Shown here: one piece after another, positions 8,783 to 16,708 of the stretch | Layout of the letters: each line of letters begins with the position of its first letter | Position numbering within the stretch: position 1 is the stretch's first letter | Origin: Chryseobacterium arthrosphaerae | GTDB lineage: Bacteria; Bacteroidota; Bacteroidia; Flavobacteriales; Weeksellaceae | DNA: 64,000 nt | Assembly (NCBI RefSeq): GCF_001684965.1 | Contig: NZ_MAYG01000012.1 | Location: 620,001-684,000, forward strand | Direction of reading: 5' to 3' | The notes under the pieces: model-generated | The model's input: only the letters and a program-made list of their open reading frames with translations | Databases searched by the model: none | What the model was told of the DNA's origin: nothing | Translations under genes and position numbers: made by a program

Positions 8783-8854
8783 AAAACTTAAGTGCCTTCT
8801 TATACATACAGCATTTCACTTAAATAAACTTAAGTGTTAAAACTTATGTGCCTT
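8783..8854. repeat. pair of 16-bp direct repeats
   Basis: AAAACTTAAGTGCCTT (8783-8798) recurs at 8839-8854 with one mismatch (ACTTATGTG), and ACTTAAGTG also occurs between them near 8829-8836. They lie in the leader region of the MbnP operon and could be operator half-sites or a short dispersed repeat. Confidence 0.35.
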
Positions 8855-8916
8855 TGGTGGTTAAAAAACAACGCTGTTACAGCAATTCAAAATCAATTCA
8901 ACTTAAAAAATCAACA

Positions 8917-9747
8917 ATGAAAATTTATAAATTTTTATCACTATTCTTTATTGCCTTTACTTTGTTCACCGTATCATCCTGTGATAGCAGCAGGGATGAT
9001 GAAAATCCGCAGGATACCACGCCGGGAAATATTCAGATCAAATTTGAAAACGGGTTTAATAATCTGGGAAATATCGTTTTAAACCAGACGGTACAGACTT
9101 CCTCAAAGGGACAAAAGCATAATTTCTCTTCCTTAAAATATGTCGTAAGTAATATCACCCTGATCGATGAAGGCGGAAATGAGTTCAGATACAATGAAAA
9201 CAATCCTGATAAAGGAGCTTTTATCATAGACCAGGCAGATGCGGTTGCCGGAGTGGTGTATCTGAATTTAGACGGAATTCCGAAAAATAATTATAAGAAG
9301 ATCAGATTCGGATTGGGAGTCAGCCAGAAAGCGTATCTGCTGGGCCAGGACGGACAGGCAGAATTCTGGACCAAAGCCAAGCAGAAAGGAATGTCATGGT
9401 CATGGGCTGCAGGGTATGTGTTTGTAAAACTTGAAGGAAAATACGGTGCGGATTCAGCAGCTAAGGAATTTATGAATCATACGGGAAACATGGGAAATAC
9501 AGCAGCCAATAATACCCCGGATCTATACCGTGAGATTACGTTGAACCTCCCGGTTACCGCAAGAGTTACCGGAAAGATCAGGCCTTCCATTCATATCCTG
9601 GCAGATCTGAATCAGTTTTTAAGTGGTGATAAAGCTCTTACCCTTACATCAGCCAATGATATGATGATGGGGTCCAGCCAGCATCTTGTAGATGTCACCA
9701 ATAACCTTACCAAGATGTTTAAAGTAGATCACGTTCACAATGATTAA
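8917..9747 (+). CDS. MbnP-family copper-binding lipoprotein
   Basis: MbnP proteins are periplasmic copper binders, related to MopE/CorA, whose copper site can include a tryptophan oxidised to kynurenine by the di-haem enzyme MbnH. I chose ATG 8917 (276 residues) because it gives a clean lipoprotein signal with C22 (FTVSSC); the upstream extension to 8848 has no signal character. The domain runs from about residue 38 (IQIKFENGFNN) to 255. The segment with W151, W161 and W163 followed by AAGYVFVKLEG is the likely site region. The C-terminus is HVHND. It overlaps the MbnH gene by 8 bp, which strongly supports a functional pair. Confidence 0.85.
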   Translation: MKIYKFLSLFFIAFTLFTVSSCDSSRDDENPQDTTPGNIQIKFENGFNNLGNIVLNQTVQTSSKGQKHNFSSLKYVVSNITLIDEGGNEFRYNENNPDKGAFIIDQADAVAGVVYLNLDGIPKNNYKKIRFGLGVSQKAYLLGQDGQAEFWTKAKQKGMSWSWAAGYVFVKLEGKYGADSAAKEFMNHTGNMGNTAANNTPDLYREITLNLPVTARVTGKIRPSIHILADLNQFLSGDKALTLTSANDMMMGSSQHLVDVTNNLTKMFKVDHVHND

Positions 9748-10789
9748 TTTTTCAATTAAAATGATGCTGGCTGTGCTCATGATACTTTTAGGCTGTATTT
9801 CCTGTTCTGATGAGGTTATACAGCCGCTGGAGAAAGATGAGGCTTACCATTTGCAGTTTCCCGCTTACTTTCCGGAAATGTCTTTTGATCAGTCTTCAAA
9901 CCCGGTCACCAGAAACGGGGTAGAGCTGGGAAGAAAATTATTCTATGAAGGAAGGCTTTCCAGAAACAACACCATCTCATGCGGGTTTTGTCATATCCAG
10001 GAAAATGCTTTTACCCATCATGGTCATACGGTAAGCCACGGTGTGGATGACAGGATCGGGATCAGGAATGCACCCCCTATACAGAATATGGCTTTTTTGA
10101 AAAAATATATGTGGGACGGGGTGATCCATGATCTGAATCAACAGGCAATCAGCCCTATTACAGACGTAAATGAAATGGACAGCTCTATACCTGAAGCCAT
10201 CTCAAAGCTCAAAAATGATCAGAAATATAAAAAACTTTTCAGGGAAGCTTATGGAGATGAAACCATTACAGGAGAAAGGATTTTAAAGGCACTTTCACAG
10301 TTTATGGCCACACTGGTTTCAGCAGATTCAAAATATGACCGGTTCAGGCAGGGGCGGGAGCAGTTTACCCCGGAAGAATCCCAGGGCATGGCATTGTTTA
10401 ATCAGAAATGCGCATCCTGTCATAGTGGAGAGCTTTTTACAGATGAAAGCTTCAGAAATACGGGAATGTATTACAATACTGAGTTTAAAGATGCGGGCCG
10501 CTACCGGGTCACCCTTGATCAGGCTGACTGGATGAAGTTCCGGGTTCCAAGCCTGAGGAATATAGAATATACCAAACCTTATATGCATGACGGAAGATTT
10601 TATACCCTGGAAGCAGTCCTCAATTTCTATTCGGATCATGTGGAAGATAATCCAAACCTTGATCCGCAGCTGAGACAAAACGGACGTACGGGAATTGCAA
10701 TGAACAGCCAGGAAAAACAGCTGATCATAGCTTTCCTGAAAACACTGTCCGATAAAAGCTTTATATCCAATCCAAAATTTGCAGAATAA
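9740..10789 (+). CDS. MbnH-like di-haem cytochrome c peroxidase-family lipoprotein
   Basis: The 349-residue protein belongs to the bacterial di-haem cytochrome c peroxidase/MauG superfamily. Two CxxCH haem motifs are present, CGFCH (C81, C84, H85) and CASCH (C224, C227, H228). The N-terminus has a lipoprotein-like signal with Cys at 19 and 22. Its 8-bp overlap with an MbnP gene marks it as the MbnH type, which oxidises a tryptophan in MbnP rather than acting as a simple peroxidase. This assignment follows from family and context. The next gene starts at the base after the stop codon. Confidence 0.88.
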   Translation: MINFSIKMMLAVLMILLGCISCSDEVIQPLEKDEAYHLQFPAYFPEMSFDQSSNPVTRNGVELGRKLFYEGRLSRNNTISCGFCHIQENAFTHHGHTVSHGVDDRIGIRNAPPIQNMAFLKKYMWDGVIHDLNQQAISPITDVNEMDSSIPEAISKLKNDQKYKKLFREAYGDETITGERILKALSQFMATLVSADSKYDRFRQGREQFTPEESQGMALFNQKCASCHSGELFTDESFRNTGMYYNTEFKDAGRYRVTLDQADWMKFRVPSLRNIEYTKPYMHDGRFYTLEAVLNFYSDHVEDNPNLDPQLRQNGRTGIAMNSQEKQLIIAFLKTLSDKSFISNPKFAE

Positions 10790-11749
10790 ATGAGAGAAAA
10801 CATGAAGAAGATAATATTGATAATATGCCTGGTCTTATTTAACCTGAATAAGGCCAATACCGTAAGAGACAGTATTTATATTACTCCTGAAAGCTATAGC
10901 AGGATCAGTTTTTATGATGATTGTGATGCCTGTGGTTGTGCTGCAGGAAACGGGTCATCCGGTTTTGAATCTTTACTGAACCCACAATTTATAGGAGTCA
11001 AATATTTTGCACAGCATTATAAGGCCAAAGAGAATTTATTTGTCAAAGACCTCACTCAGGATCAGTATTTCAATACACTGCAGATCTGGGGTAAAATTCC
11101 GGTGACGGAAAAACTGAGTGTATATGCCAGTCTGCCATTTCATTTTCACGAAAAAAAGACCACGCAGGGCGATATCAGAATCAATGGAATCGGTGACCTG
11201 AATCTGATGGGAATTTACAGGCTGGTGAAGTCAGGGGATAATTTCCATCAACTGAGCGGAGGCCTCGGCGTGAAAGTGCCTCTGGGTAAATTTGATGAAA
11301 AAGGAATATCAGGCGTCAACCCGAGCTTTCAGTTGGGAACAGGCAGCTGGGATTATCAGGCAGCTTTGAACTATAAATTTCAAAAAAATAAAATAGCCGT
11401 ATTGATCAATACCGATTACACCATTAAAACTGAAAACAAAAAACATTACCGCTTCGGAAACCAATGGAATTATGCAGCCACCGGTTTCTATCAGCTCTCA
11501 GGAAATGAAAAAACCATATTTTCTGCTAAAACCGGGCTTCAGGGGGAAGTGTATGCACAGAATAAACAGTTTGGGGAAGGCTTGCCCAATACTGCAGGAA
11601 GTGCATTATATGGAAAACTGGGATTTGAAGCCTCTTATAAAAGGTTCAGCCTGGGAAGTGAAGTGATGCTCCCGTTATATACCCATCTTGCCGGAGGAGA
11701 CATTGAGGCAAAATCAAGGTTCAGCGTGTTCCTGAATATTGGAATATAA
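10790..11749 (+). CDS. outer-membrane beta-barrel protein with N-terminal CxxCxC motif
   Basis: The 319-residue protein has a signal peptide (about 1-23). Its body alternates short amphipathic beta strands with turns and ends with an aromatic/hydrophobic strand (RFSVFLNIGI), typical of a transporter-type outer-membrane beta-barrel. Just after the signal peptide sits DDCDACGCAAGNG (C45, C48, C50), a compact candidate metal site. It abuts the MbnH stop directly, so it is the third gene of the MbnP-MbnH operon. Its role is unassigned; an outer-membrane route for copper or a copper ligand is a reasonable guess. A weaker alternative start is ATG 10802. Confidence 0.75.
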   Translation: MRENMKKIILIICLVLFNLNKANTVRDSIYITPESYSRISFYDDCDACGCAAGNGSSGFESLLNPQFIGVKYFAQHYKAKENLFVKDLTQDQYFNTLQIWGKIPVTEKLSVYASLPFHFHEKKTTQGDIRINGIGDLNLMGIYRLVKSGDNFHQLSGGLGVKVPLGKFDEKGISGVNPSFQLGTGSWDYQAALNYKFQKNKIAVLINTDYTIKTENKKHYRFGNQWNYAATGFYQLSGNEKTIFSAKTGLQGEVYAQNKQFGEGLPNTAGSALYGKLGFEASYKRFSLGSEVMLPLYTHLAGGDIEAKSRFSVFLNIGI

Positions 11750-11820
11750 CGGATCTTGTAAAAAACATTTTTCCTGTCATGAATGAAAGAGTAAAGAATC
11801 TGAACATTGATGACTGATAC

Positions 11821-11856
11821 AAAAGGCTGTTTCATTATTGGGGCAGCCTTCTTTCT
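11821..11856 (+). terminator. candidate terminator after the MbnP operon
   Basis: AAGGCTG (11823-11829) pairs with CAGCCTT (11844-11850), followed by a weak T-rich tail interrupted by C. Confidence 0.4.
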
Positions 11857-12001
11857 GATTGGGGCATAAAGTTAAATATAATGACCGGTGCAGACAGTGA
11901 TTTTCATCGTTTTATTTCTTTATTAAAACCGTTTTTTACAGCCTTCTGATATATAATATTGTAAATCATTTTGTTGATAACAGGATATAGCAATAATTTT
12001 C

Positions 12002-12009
12002 TATCTTTG
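12002..12009 (+). promoter_or_regulatory. -7 promoter box of the cobalamin operon
   Basis: TATCTTTG matches TAnnTTTG and would place the transcript start just before the riboswitch. The nearest TTG triplets (11971-11976) are about 25 bp away, longer than usual. Confidence 0.5.
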
Positions 12010-12013
12010 CCGG

Positions 12014-12172
12014 AGTTTGGTGAGCCGTAAAAAGCTCTTAAAAGGGAATCCGGTGAAAATCCGGGACAGACCCGCTGCTGTAAGCTCCGCACCAAAGTTT
12101 TTGAAGAATATATCCACTGTTTTTTAATGGGAAGGATTTCAAAAATGGAGTAAGTCAGAAGACCTGCCAGAA
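12014..12172 (+). promoter_or_regulatory. cobalamin (B12) riboswitch
   Basis: The leader shows the conserved cobalamin aptamer landmarks in order: a GGTGAGCC-like first stem, AAAAGGGAATCCGGTGAAA, TCCGGGACAGACCCGC, CTGTAAGC, and the B12-box element AGTCAGAAGACCTGCC near 12154-12169. It lies upstream of a BtuB-like receptor gene and should shut the operon off when cobalamin is plentiful. The expression platform is probably between 12170 and the start codon at 12298. Confidence 0.95.
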
Positions 12173-12297
12173 AAATTAAACGTTTGACGCTTTCGTGGAA
12201 TAAAGCTTAGGACACCAATGATTCTGTGCAGTGACTGCTGTGCTTTGTCGTTGCGTTCTTATATCCATTAGCGTCATCATTATCCCTGAATGAGCTA

Positions 12298-14334
12298 ATG
12301 GTGGCAAAACTGATTACATCTCAATTTCATAAAATTGTTTTCACCGCTTCGGTGTTAACCTCTCACTTTTTGTTTTCCCAAACAAAGAAAAAAGACACTC
12401 TGGATGCAGAGACCATTAAGGTTATCAGTCTCTACAAAAAGAATTTTAAAGAAATTATTCCTGCTCAAATCCTACAGGGAGAAGAACTTGAAAGGCTTAA
12501 CAGTCATTCTGTAGCGGATGCGCTGCGGTATTTTTCAGGAGTCCAGATCAAAGACTATGGAGGTATCGGAGGCTTAAAAACCATCAACATCCGCAGCATG
12601 GGAAGCCAGCATGTGGGCGTATTCTATGATGGGATCCAACTGGGGAATGCACAAAATGGCCTTGTTGACCTGGGAAGGTATTCGTTGGATGACCTGGAAG
12701 AAATATCGCTGTACAACGGGCAGAAAAGTGAAATTTTTCAACCCGCAAAAGATTTCGGTTCATCAGGATCAATCTATCTGCAGCCTAAAACACCTGTATT
12801 CAAAGGAAACAGGAAAACAAATCTGGTCATAAGGGCAAAAAGTGCTTCCATAGATCTTTTCAACCCTTCATTCCGCCTGGAACAGAAAATCTCAGACAGG
12901 ATTTCCTCAAGTTTCAGCGGAGAATTTATGCAAAGTGACGGAATTTACAGATTCCGTTACGCCAAAAAATACCCTGACGGGCAGCAGGCTTATGATACAA
13001 TTGCCAGGAGACAGGATTCGGATATTAAAGCCAAACGTTTTGAAACTTCTGTCAATGGAATATTCAATAACGGAAGCTGGAATGTAAGAGGGTACGGGTA
13101 TATTTCAGACCGTGGAATGCCTGCACCTATTGTTAATGGGCGCTTTGGAGGCCGGGGAGCAAGACTTTCGGATGAAAATTATTTCGTACAGGCCCATCTG
13201 AGAAAAAAGCTGTTCCCAAAATTTGAAACCCAGCTGAAAGCAAAATTTGCCTACGATTATACCCATTTCATGGATACCGTTCGTTCGCAATCTATCATTT
13301 ATACGGATAATGTCTATATTCAAAGGGAAGTATATCTTTCTTCTTCCAATATCTATTCTATCACTCCGAATTGGGATGTCAGTCTGAACGGAGATTTCCA
13401 GTACAATAATCTGGATGCCAATCTGGACAATTTCTCTTATCCTACCCGTTATACAACATTAGTAGCCTTGGCAACCACATACCAGTGGAACAGGTTTAAA
13501 ATTCTGGGAAGCCTTTTGGGAACATTCACTTTTGAAGAAGTAGAAAAGAACAAAAGACCCGGAGACAGAAGAGAATGGACGCCTGCTGTATTTATGAGCT
13601 ATCAGCCTGAGATTATTCCTGAGCTTACCCTTAGGGCTTTTTATAAAAAGATTTTCAGACTGCCAACCTTCAATGATCTTTATTATACCAATATCGGAAA
13701 TACGTACCTGAGACCGGAATTTACCAGTCAGTATGATGTAGGGTTTACCTATAGAAAGAACTATAACATCAACAGTTTCTTCAAATTCTTTTATGCTAAA
13801 GTTGACGGCTACTACAATAAAGTACAGGATAAAATTGTAGCGGCTCCCAATGGAAGTATGTTCCGCTGGCTGATGATGAATCTTGGGCTGGTGGAGATCA
13901 TGGGAGCAGATGTGAACGTCCAGACTGAAATGCAGCTTGGAAAAGTAAGATTGAGACCGTTACTTTCCTACACGTATCAAAGTGCGAGAGATATGAGCGA
14001 TCCGGAAGATACGTTCTACCGTAATCAGATTCCTTATACGCCATGGCATAACGGATCATTCAGCCTTATGGCAGACTATAAAGACTGGAGTTTCAATTAC
14101 AGTGCCATCTATGTGGGGAAACGGTATGATGTGAACCAGGATAATATTCAGTACAATTATGTGCAGCCCTGGTATACCCATGATCTGTCTGTTCAGAAGA
14201 AATTCAACTGGGCAAATCATCAGTTTAAAGTGAGCCTGGAGATGAATAATATCTTCAATCAATACTATGATGTAGTGATCAACTATCCGATGCCCGGAAG
14301 AAATTTTAAACTTATTCTAAACTTCACCCTATGA
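12298..14334 (+). CDS. btuB: BtuB-like TonB-dependent cobalamin receptor
   Basis: The 678-residue outer-membrane receptor imports vitamin B12 or other corrinoids using TonB energy. A signal peptide (about 1-28, ending FLFSQ) is followed by a plug domain (about 45-160) with the pattern VADALRYFSGVQIKDYGG, IRSMGSQHVGVFYDG and SLYNGQ, then a 22-strand barrel that ends in an aromatic residue-rich strand (NFKLILNFTL). It lacks the N-terminal carboxypeptidase-like extension of SusC proteins. The B12 riboswitch just upstream makes the substrate assignment strong. Its stop overlaps the next gene by 4 bp. Confidence 0.93.
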   Translation: MVAKLITSQFHKIVFTASVLTSHFLFSQTKKKDTLDAETIKVISLYKKNFKEIIPAQILQGEELERLNSHSVADALRYFSGVQIKDYGGIGGLKTINIRSMGSQHVGVFYDGIQLGNAQNGLVDLGRYSLDDLEEISLYNGQKSEIFQPAKDFGSSGSIYLQPKTPVFKGNRKTNLVIRAKSASIDLFNPSFRLEQKISDRISSSFSGEFMQSDGIYRFRYAKKYPDGQQAYDTIARRQDSDIKAKRFETSVNGIFNNGSWNVRGYGYISDRGMPAPIVNGRFGGRGARLSDENYFVQAHLRKKLFPKFETQLKAKFAYDYTHFMDTVRSQSIIYTDNVYIQREVYLSSSNIYSITPNWDVSLNGDFQYNNLDANLDNFSYPTRYTTLVALATTYQWNRFKILGSLLGTFTFEEVEKNKRPGDRREWTPAVFMSYQPEIIPELTLRAFYKKIFRLPTFNDLYYTNIGNTYLRPEFTSQYDVGFTYRKNYNINSFFKFFYAKVDGYYNKVQDKIVAAPNGSMFRWLMMNLGLVEIMGADVNVQTEMQLGKVRLRPLLSYTYQSARDMSDPEDTFYRNQIPYTPWHNGSFSLMADYKDWSFNYSAIYVGKRYDVNQDNIQYNYVQPWYTHDLSVQKKFNWANHQFKVSLEMNNIFNQYYDVVINYPMPGRNFKLILNFTL

Positions 14335-15464
14335 GAAAACTAAACTTTTATTTTTTATTTCTTGTATTGGCTTTTCTTACTTCATGCCGTACCGATGATA
14401 TCATCGTACGTCAGGAAGTGGTAGAAGGATTACCTTCAGAAAATACCGCAATAAAAGGATTCTACATGTTGAATGAAGGGAATATGGGAAGTAATAAATG
14501 TACCCTTGACTTTTTCGATTATACCAAAGGAACCTATTACAGGAATATCTATGCGGAAATCAACCCGAATGTAGTGAAAGAGCTGGGGGATGTAGGAAAT
14601 GATATCAAAGTCTACGGCAGCAAACTGTATATTGTCGTCAATGTTTCCAACAAAATTGAAGTACTGGATGCCAGAACGGCTAAACGAATTACTTCCATTC
14701 CGTTGCAGAACTGCAGGTATTTAGCCTTCAAAGACGGAAAAGCCTATGCCAGCAGCTATGCAGGACCTGTAGCGATCAATCCCAAAGCCCCTAAGGGAAA
14801 AGTAGTGGAAATTGATACCGCTTCTCTTGCTATTCAGCGTGAAGTTGTCGTAGGATATCAGCCCGAAGATATGGAAATCGTAGGGAATCAATTATTTGTT
14901 GCCAATTCCGGAGGCTATAAAGCTCCCGATTATGATAATACCATTTCTGTAATAGATTTAAACAGTTTTACGGAAATCCGGAAAATAGATGTTGCCATCA
15001 ATCTTCATCACATTAAGAAAGACAATTATGGGGATCTGTATGTGAGTTCAAGAGGAGATTATTATACAGTTCCTTCCAGTTTATATCTGGTAGACGCCGC
15101 AACAGGAATGGTGAAAAAGGACTTCCATCTCGCAGTAAGCGAAATGACGATTGTGAATGATAAACTTTATTTCTACGGAAATGAATTCAATTACAATACC
15201 CACAGCTATAAAAAAACCTTCGGGATCATAGACGTGAAAACCGAAGAGATTATTGCCAACCACATTTTTGATCAGGAATACGAGAATGCGATTAAAACAC
15301 CTTACGGAATCGCAGTTAACCCAATCACAGAAGATATCTATATAACGGATGCCAGAAATTACGTATCCATGGGTTTTGTGTATTGCTTTGATAAAAACGG
15401 GCATTTCAGATGGAAGACAGAAGGAGGGAATATTCCTGCCCACTTCGCTTTTTTATACAAATAA
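14331..15464 (+). CDS. YncE/DUF5074-type beta-propeller lipoprotein (BtuG-like)
   Basis: The 377-residue lipoprotein (FLTSC, C19) has repeated propeller-blade segments such as LYIVVNVSNKIEVLDARTA and LFVANSGG...NTISVIDLN, the YncE-like pattern. In Bacteroides, BtuG is a surface propeller lipoprotein that binds B12 very tightly and partners BtuB. A propeller lipoprotein overlapping btuB by 4 bp under a B12 riboswitch is therefore a good BtuG-like candidate. The functional match is inferred from fold and context; sequence identity to BtuG cannot be judged here. Confidence 0.8.
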   Translation: MRKLNFYFLFLVLAFLTSCRTDDIIVRQEVVEGLPSENTAIKGFYMLNEGNMGSNKCTLDFFDYTKGTYYRNIYAEINPNVVKELGDVGNDIKVYGSKLYIVVNVSNKIEVLDARTAKRITSIPLQNCRYLAFKDGKAYASSYAGPVAINPKAPKGKVVEIDTASLAIQREVVVGYQPEDMEIVGNQLFVANSGGYKAPDYDNTISVIDLNSFTEIRKIDVAINLHHIKKDNYGDLYVSSRGDYYTVPSSLYLVDAATGMVKKDFHLAVSEMTIVNDKLYFYGNEFNYNTHSYKKTFGIIDVKTEEIIANHIFDQEYENAIKTPYGIAVNPITEDIYITDARNYVSMGFVYCFDKNGHFRWKTEGGNIPAHFAFLYK

Positions 15465-15478
15465 TCAAATTTTAAGAA

Positions 15479-16672
15479 ATGAGAAGAAATACCTTTACTT
15501 ATTTAAAAATCGGGGTTTTATCATGCCTTCTTGCAGGAGTGACAGCCTGTAAGCATAATGATGAGGACGAGTTTACATTTAGCGGACTCGATGATTCCTA
15601 TTCTATTGAGCGGTTAAAAGTTCTGACCATTCCTACCAATGCTTCAGGATCCGTTACATGGAGCATCAATGATTCTGTTATCTCCCAGAGTTCAGCGCTT
15701 GAGTTTATCAGCCCGAAGGCAAATGCCTATCCTCTGACTTTAAAAATCAATAATAAAGGAAACGAACAGGTTTACCATTCTAAAATAGTCGTTACCAAAG
15801 AAAAAGTACCTTACAGTAAATATATTGCCAAAGTATTGGATTTTCGGCCTGCTGTAGGACAGTTTATGAATGAAATCCCCGAATATACTCCCGGGAATAC
15901 TGCTGCCAATATGCTTCAGAAAGCGAACGAATCTCTGGTGGGAGGGAACTCTACCATGATCAGTCTGGGAGGCTATGGCGGATACGTTGTTTTCGGTTTT
16001 GATCATACTGTTCCGAATCTTAATGGAAGAGACTTTAAGGTTCTTGGCAATGCATTCTTTGGAAATGATGCCAGTGAGCCGCGTTCAGGATCCTGTGAAC
16101 CGGGAATCATTATGGTGGCCTACGACAGAAACAAAAACGGTAAACCCGATAATGATGAATGGTACGAAATTGCCGGTAGTGAATATTTCAAAAACACAAC
16201 CGTAAAAAATTACAGCATTACCTATTATAAGCCCGATGAAAACAAACCTCCGGTCCCCGGAAGCGAATTCTGGCAGACCGATGTGGAATATATCAAATGG
16301 ACCGATAACCTCGGGAATAAGGGCTTTAAAACAAAAAATACATTTCACGCACAGAGCTATTATCCTTTATGGTTCGCAGATCCTTCTTACAGCTTTTCGG
16401 GGACCAGGCTGGCCAACAATTTTTATGATCAGAACGGTGACGGATCCTATTGGGTAGGAAAATCATATGAATTCGGATATGCAGATAATGCACCGAATAA
16501 CGATGAGGCCTCCAATATCGATATTTCCTGGGCTGTAGACAGCAGTGGAAGGTATGTGAAACTTCCGGGTATCGATTTTATGAAAATATATACCGGAGTC
16601 AACCAGGAAGCCGGCTGGCTGGGTGAAGTTTCCACAGAAGTTGCGGGAGCGTATGATTTACATCTCAAATAA
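15479..16672 (+). CDS. surface lipoprotein of the cobalamin operon, unknown domain
   Basis: The 397-residue lipoprotein (LAGVTAC, C24) has an Ig-like or PKD-like N-terminal domain (about 35-110, with WSINDSVISQSSALEF) followed by a larger beta-rich domain. That domain has motifs MISLGGYGGYVVFGFDH and GNAFFGNDASEPRSGSCEPG, then DEWYEIAGSEY. It starts 14 bp after the propeller gene and precedes the T9SS propeller gene, so it belongs to the B12-regulated operon. I cannot name the second domain; a corrinoid-binding or scavenging accessory role is inferred from operon membership. Confidence 0.75.
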   Translation: MRRNTFTYLKIGVLSCLLAGVTACKHNDEDEFTFSGLDDSYSIERLKVLTIPTNASGSVTWSINDSVISQSSALEFISPKANAYPLTLKINNKGNEQVYHSKIVVTKEKVPYSKYIAKVLDFRPAVGQFMNEIPEYTPGNTAANMLQKANESLVGGNSTMISLGGYGGYVVFGFDHTVPNLNGRDFKVLGNAFFGNDASEPRSGSCEPGIIMVAYDRNKNGKPDNDEWYEIAGSEYFKNTTVKNYSITYYKPDENKPPVPGSEFWQTDVEYIKWTDNLGNKGFKTKNTFHAQSYYPLWFADPSYSFSGTRLANNFYDQNGDGSYWVGKSYEFGYADNAPNNDEASNIDISWAVDSSGRYVKLPGIDFMKIYTGVNQEAGWLGEVSTEVAGAYDLHLK

Positions 16673-16708
16673 TAATTCAACAATACAATTTATTTAATTT
16701 AATAGAAA

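Noticed and set aside
9740..10789. Plain cytochrome c peroxidase reading for the di-haem protein
   Set aside because: The 8-bp overlap with an MbnP-family gene makes the MbnH type more likely.
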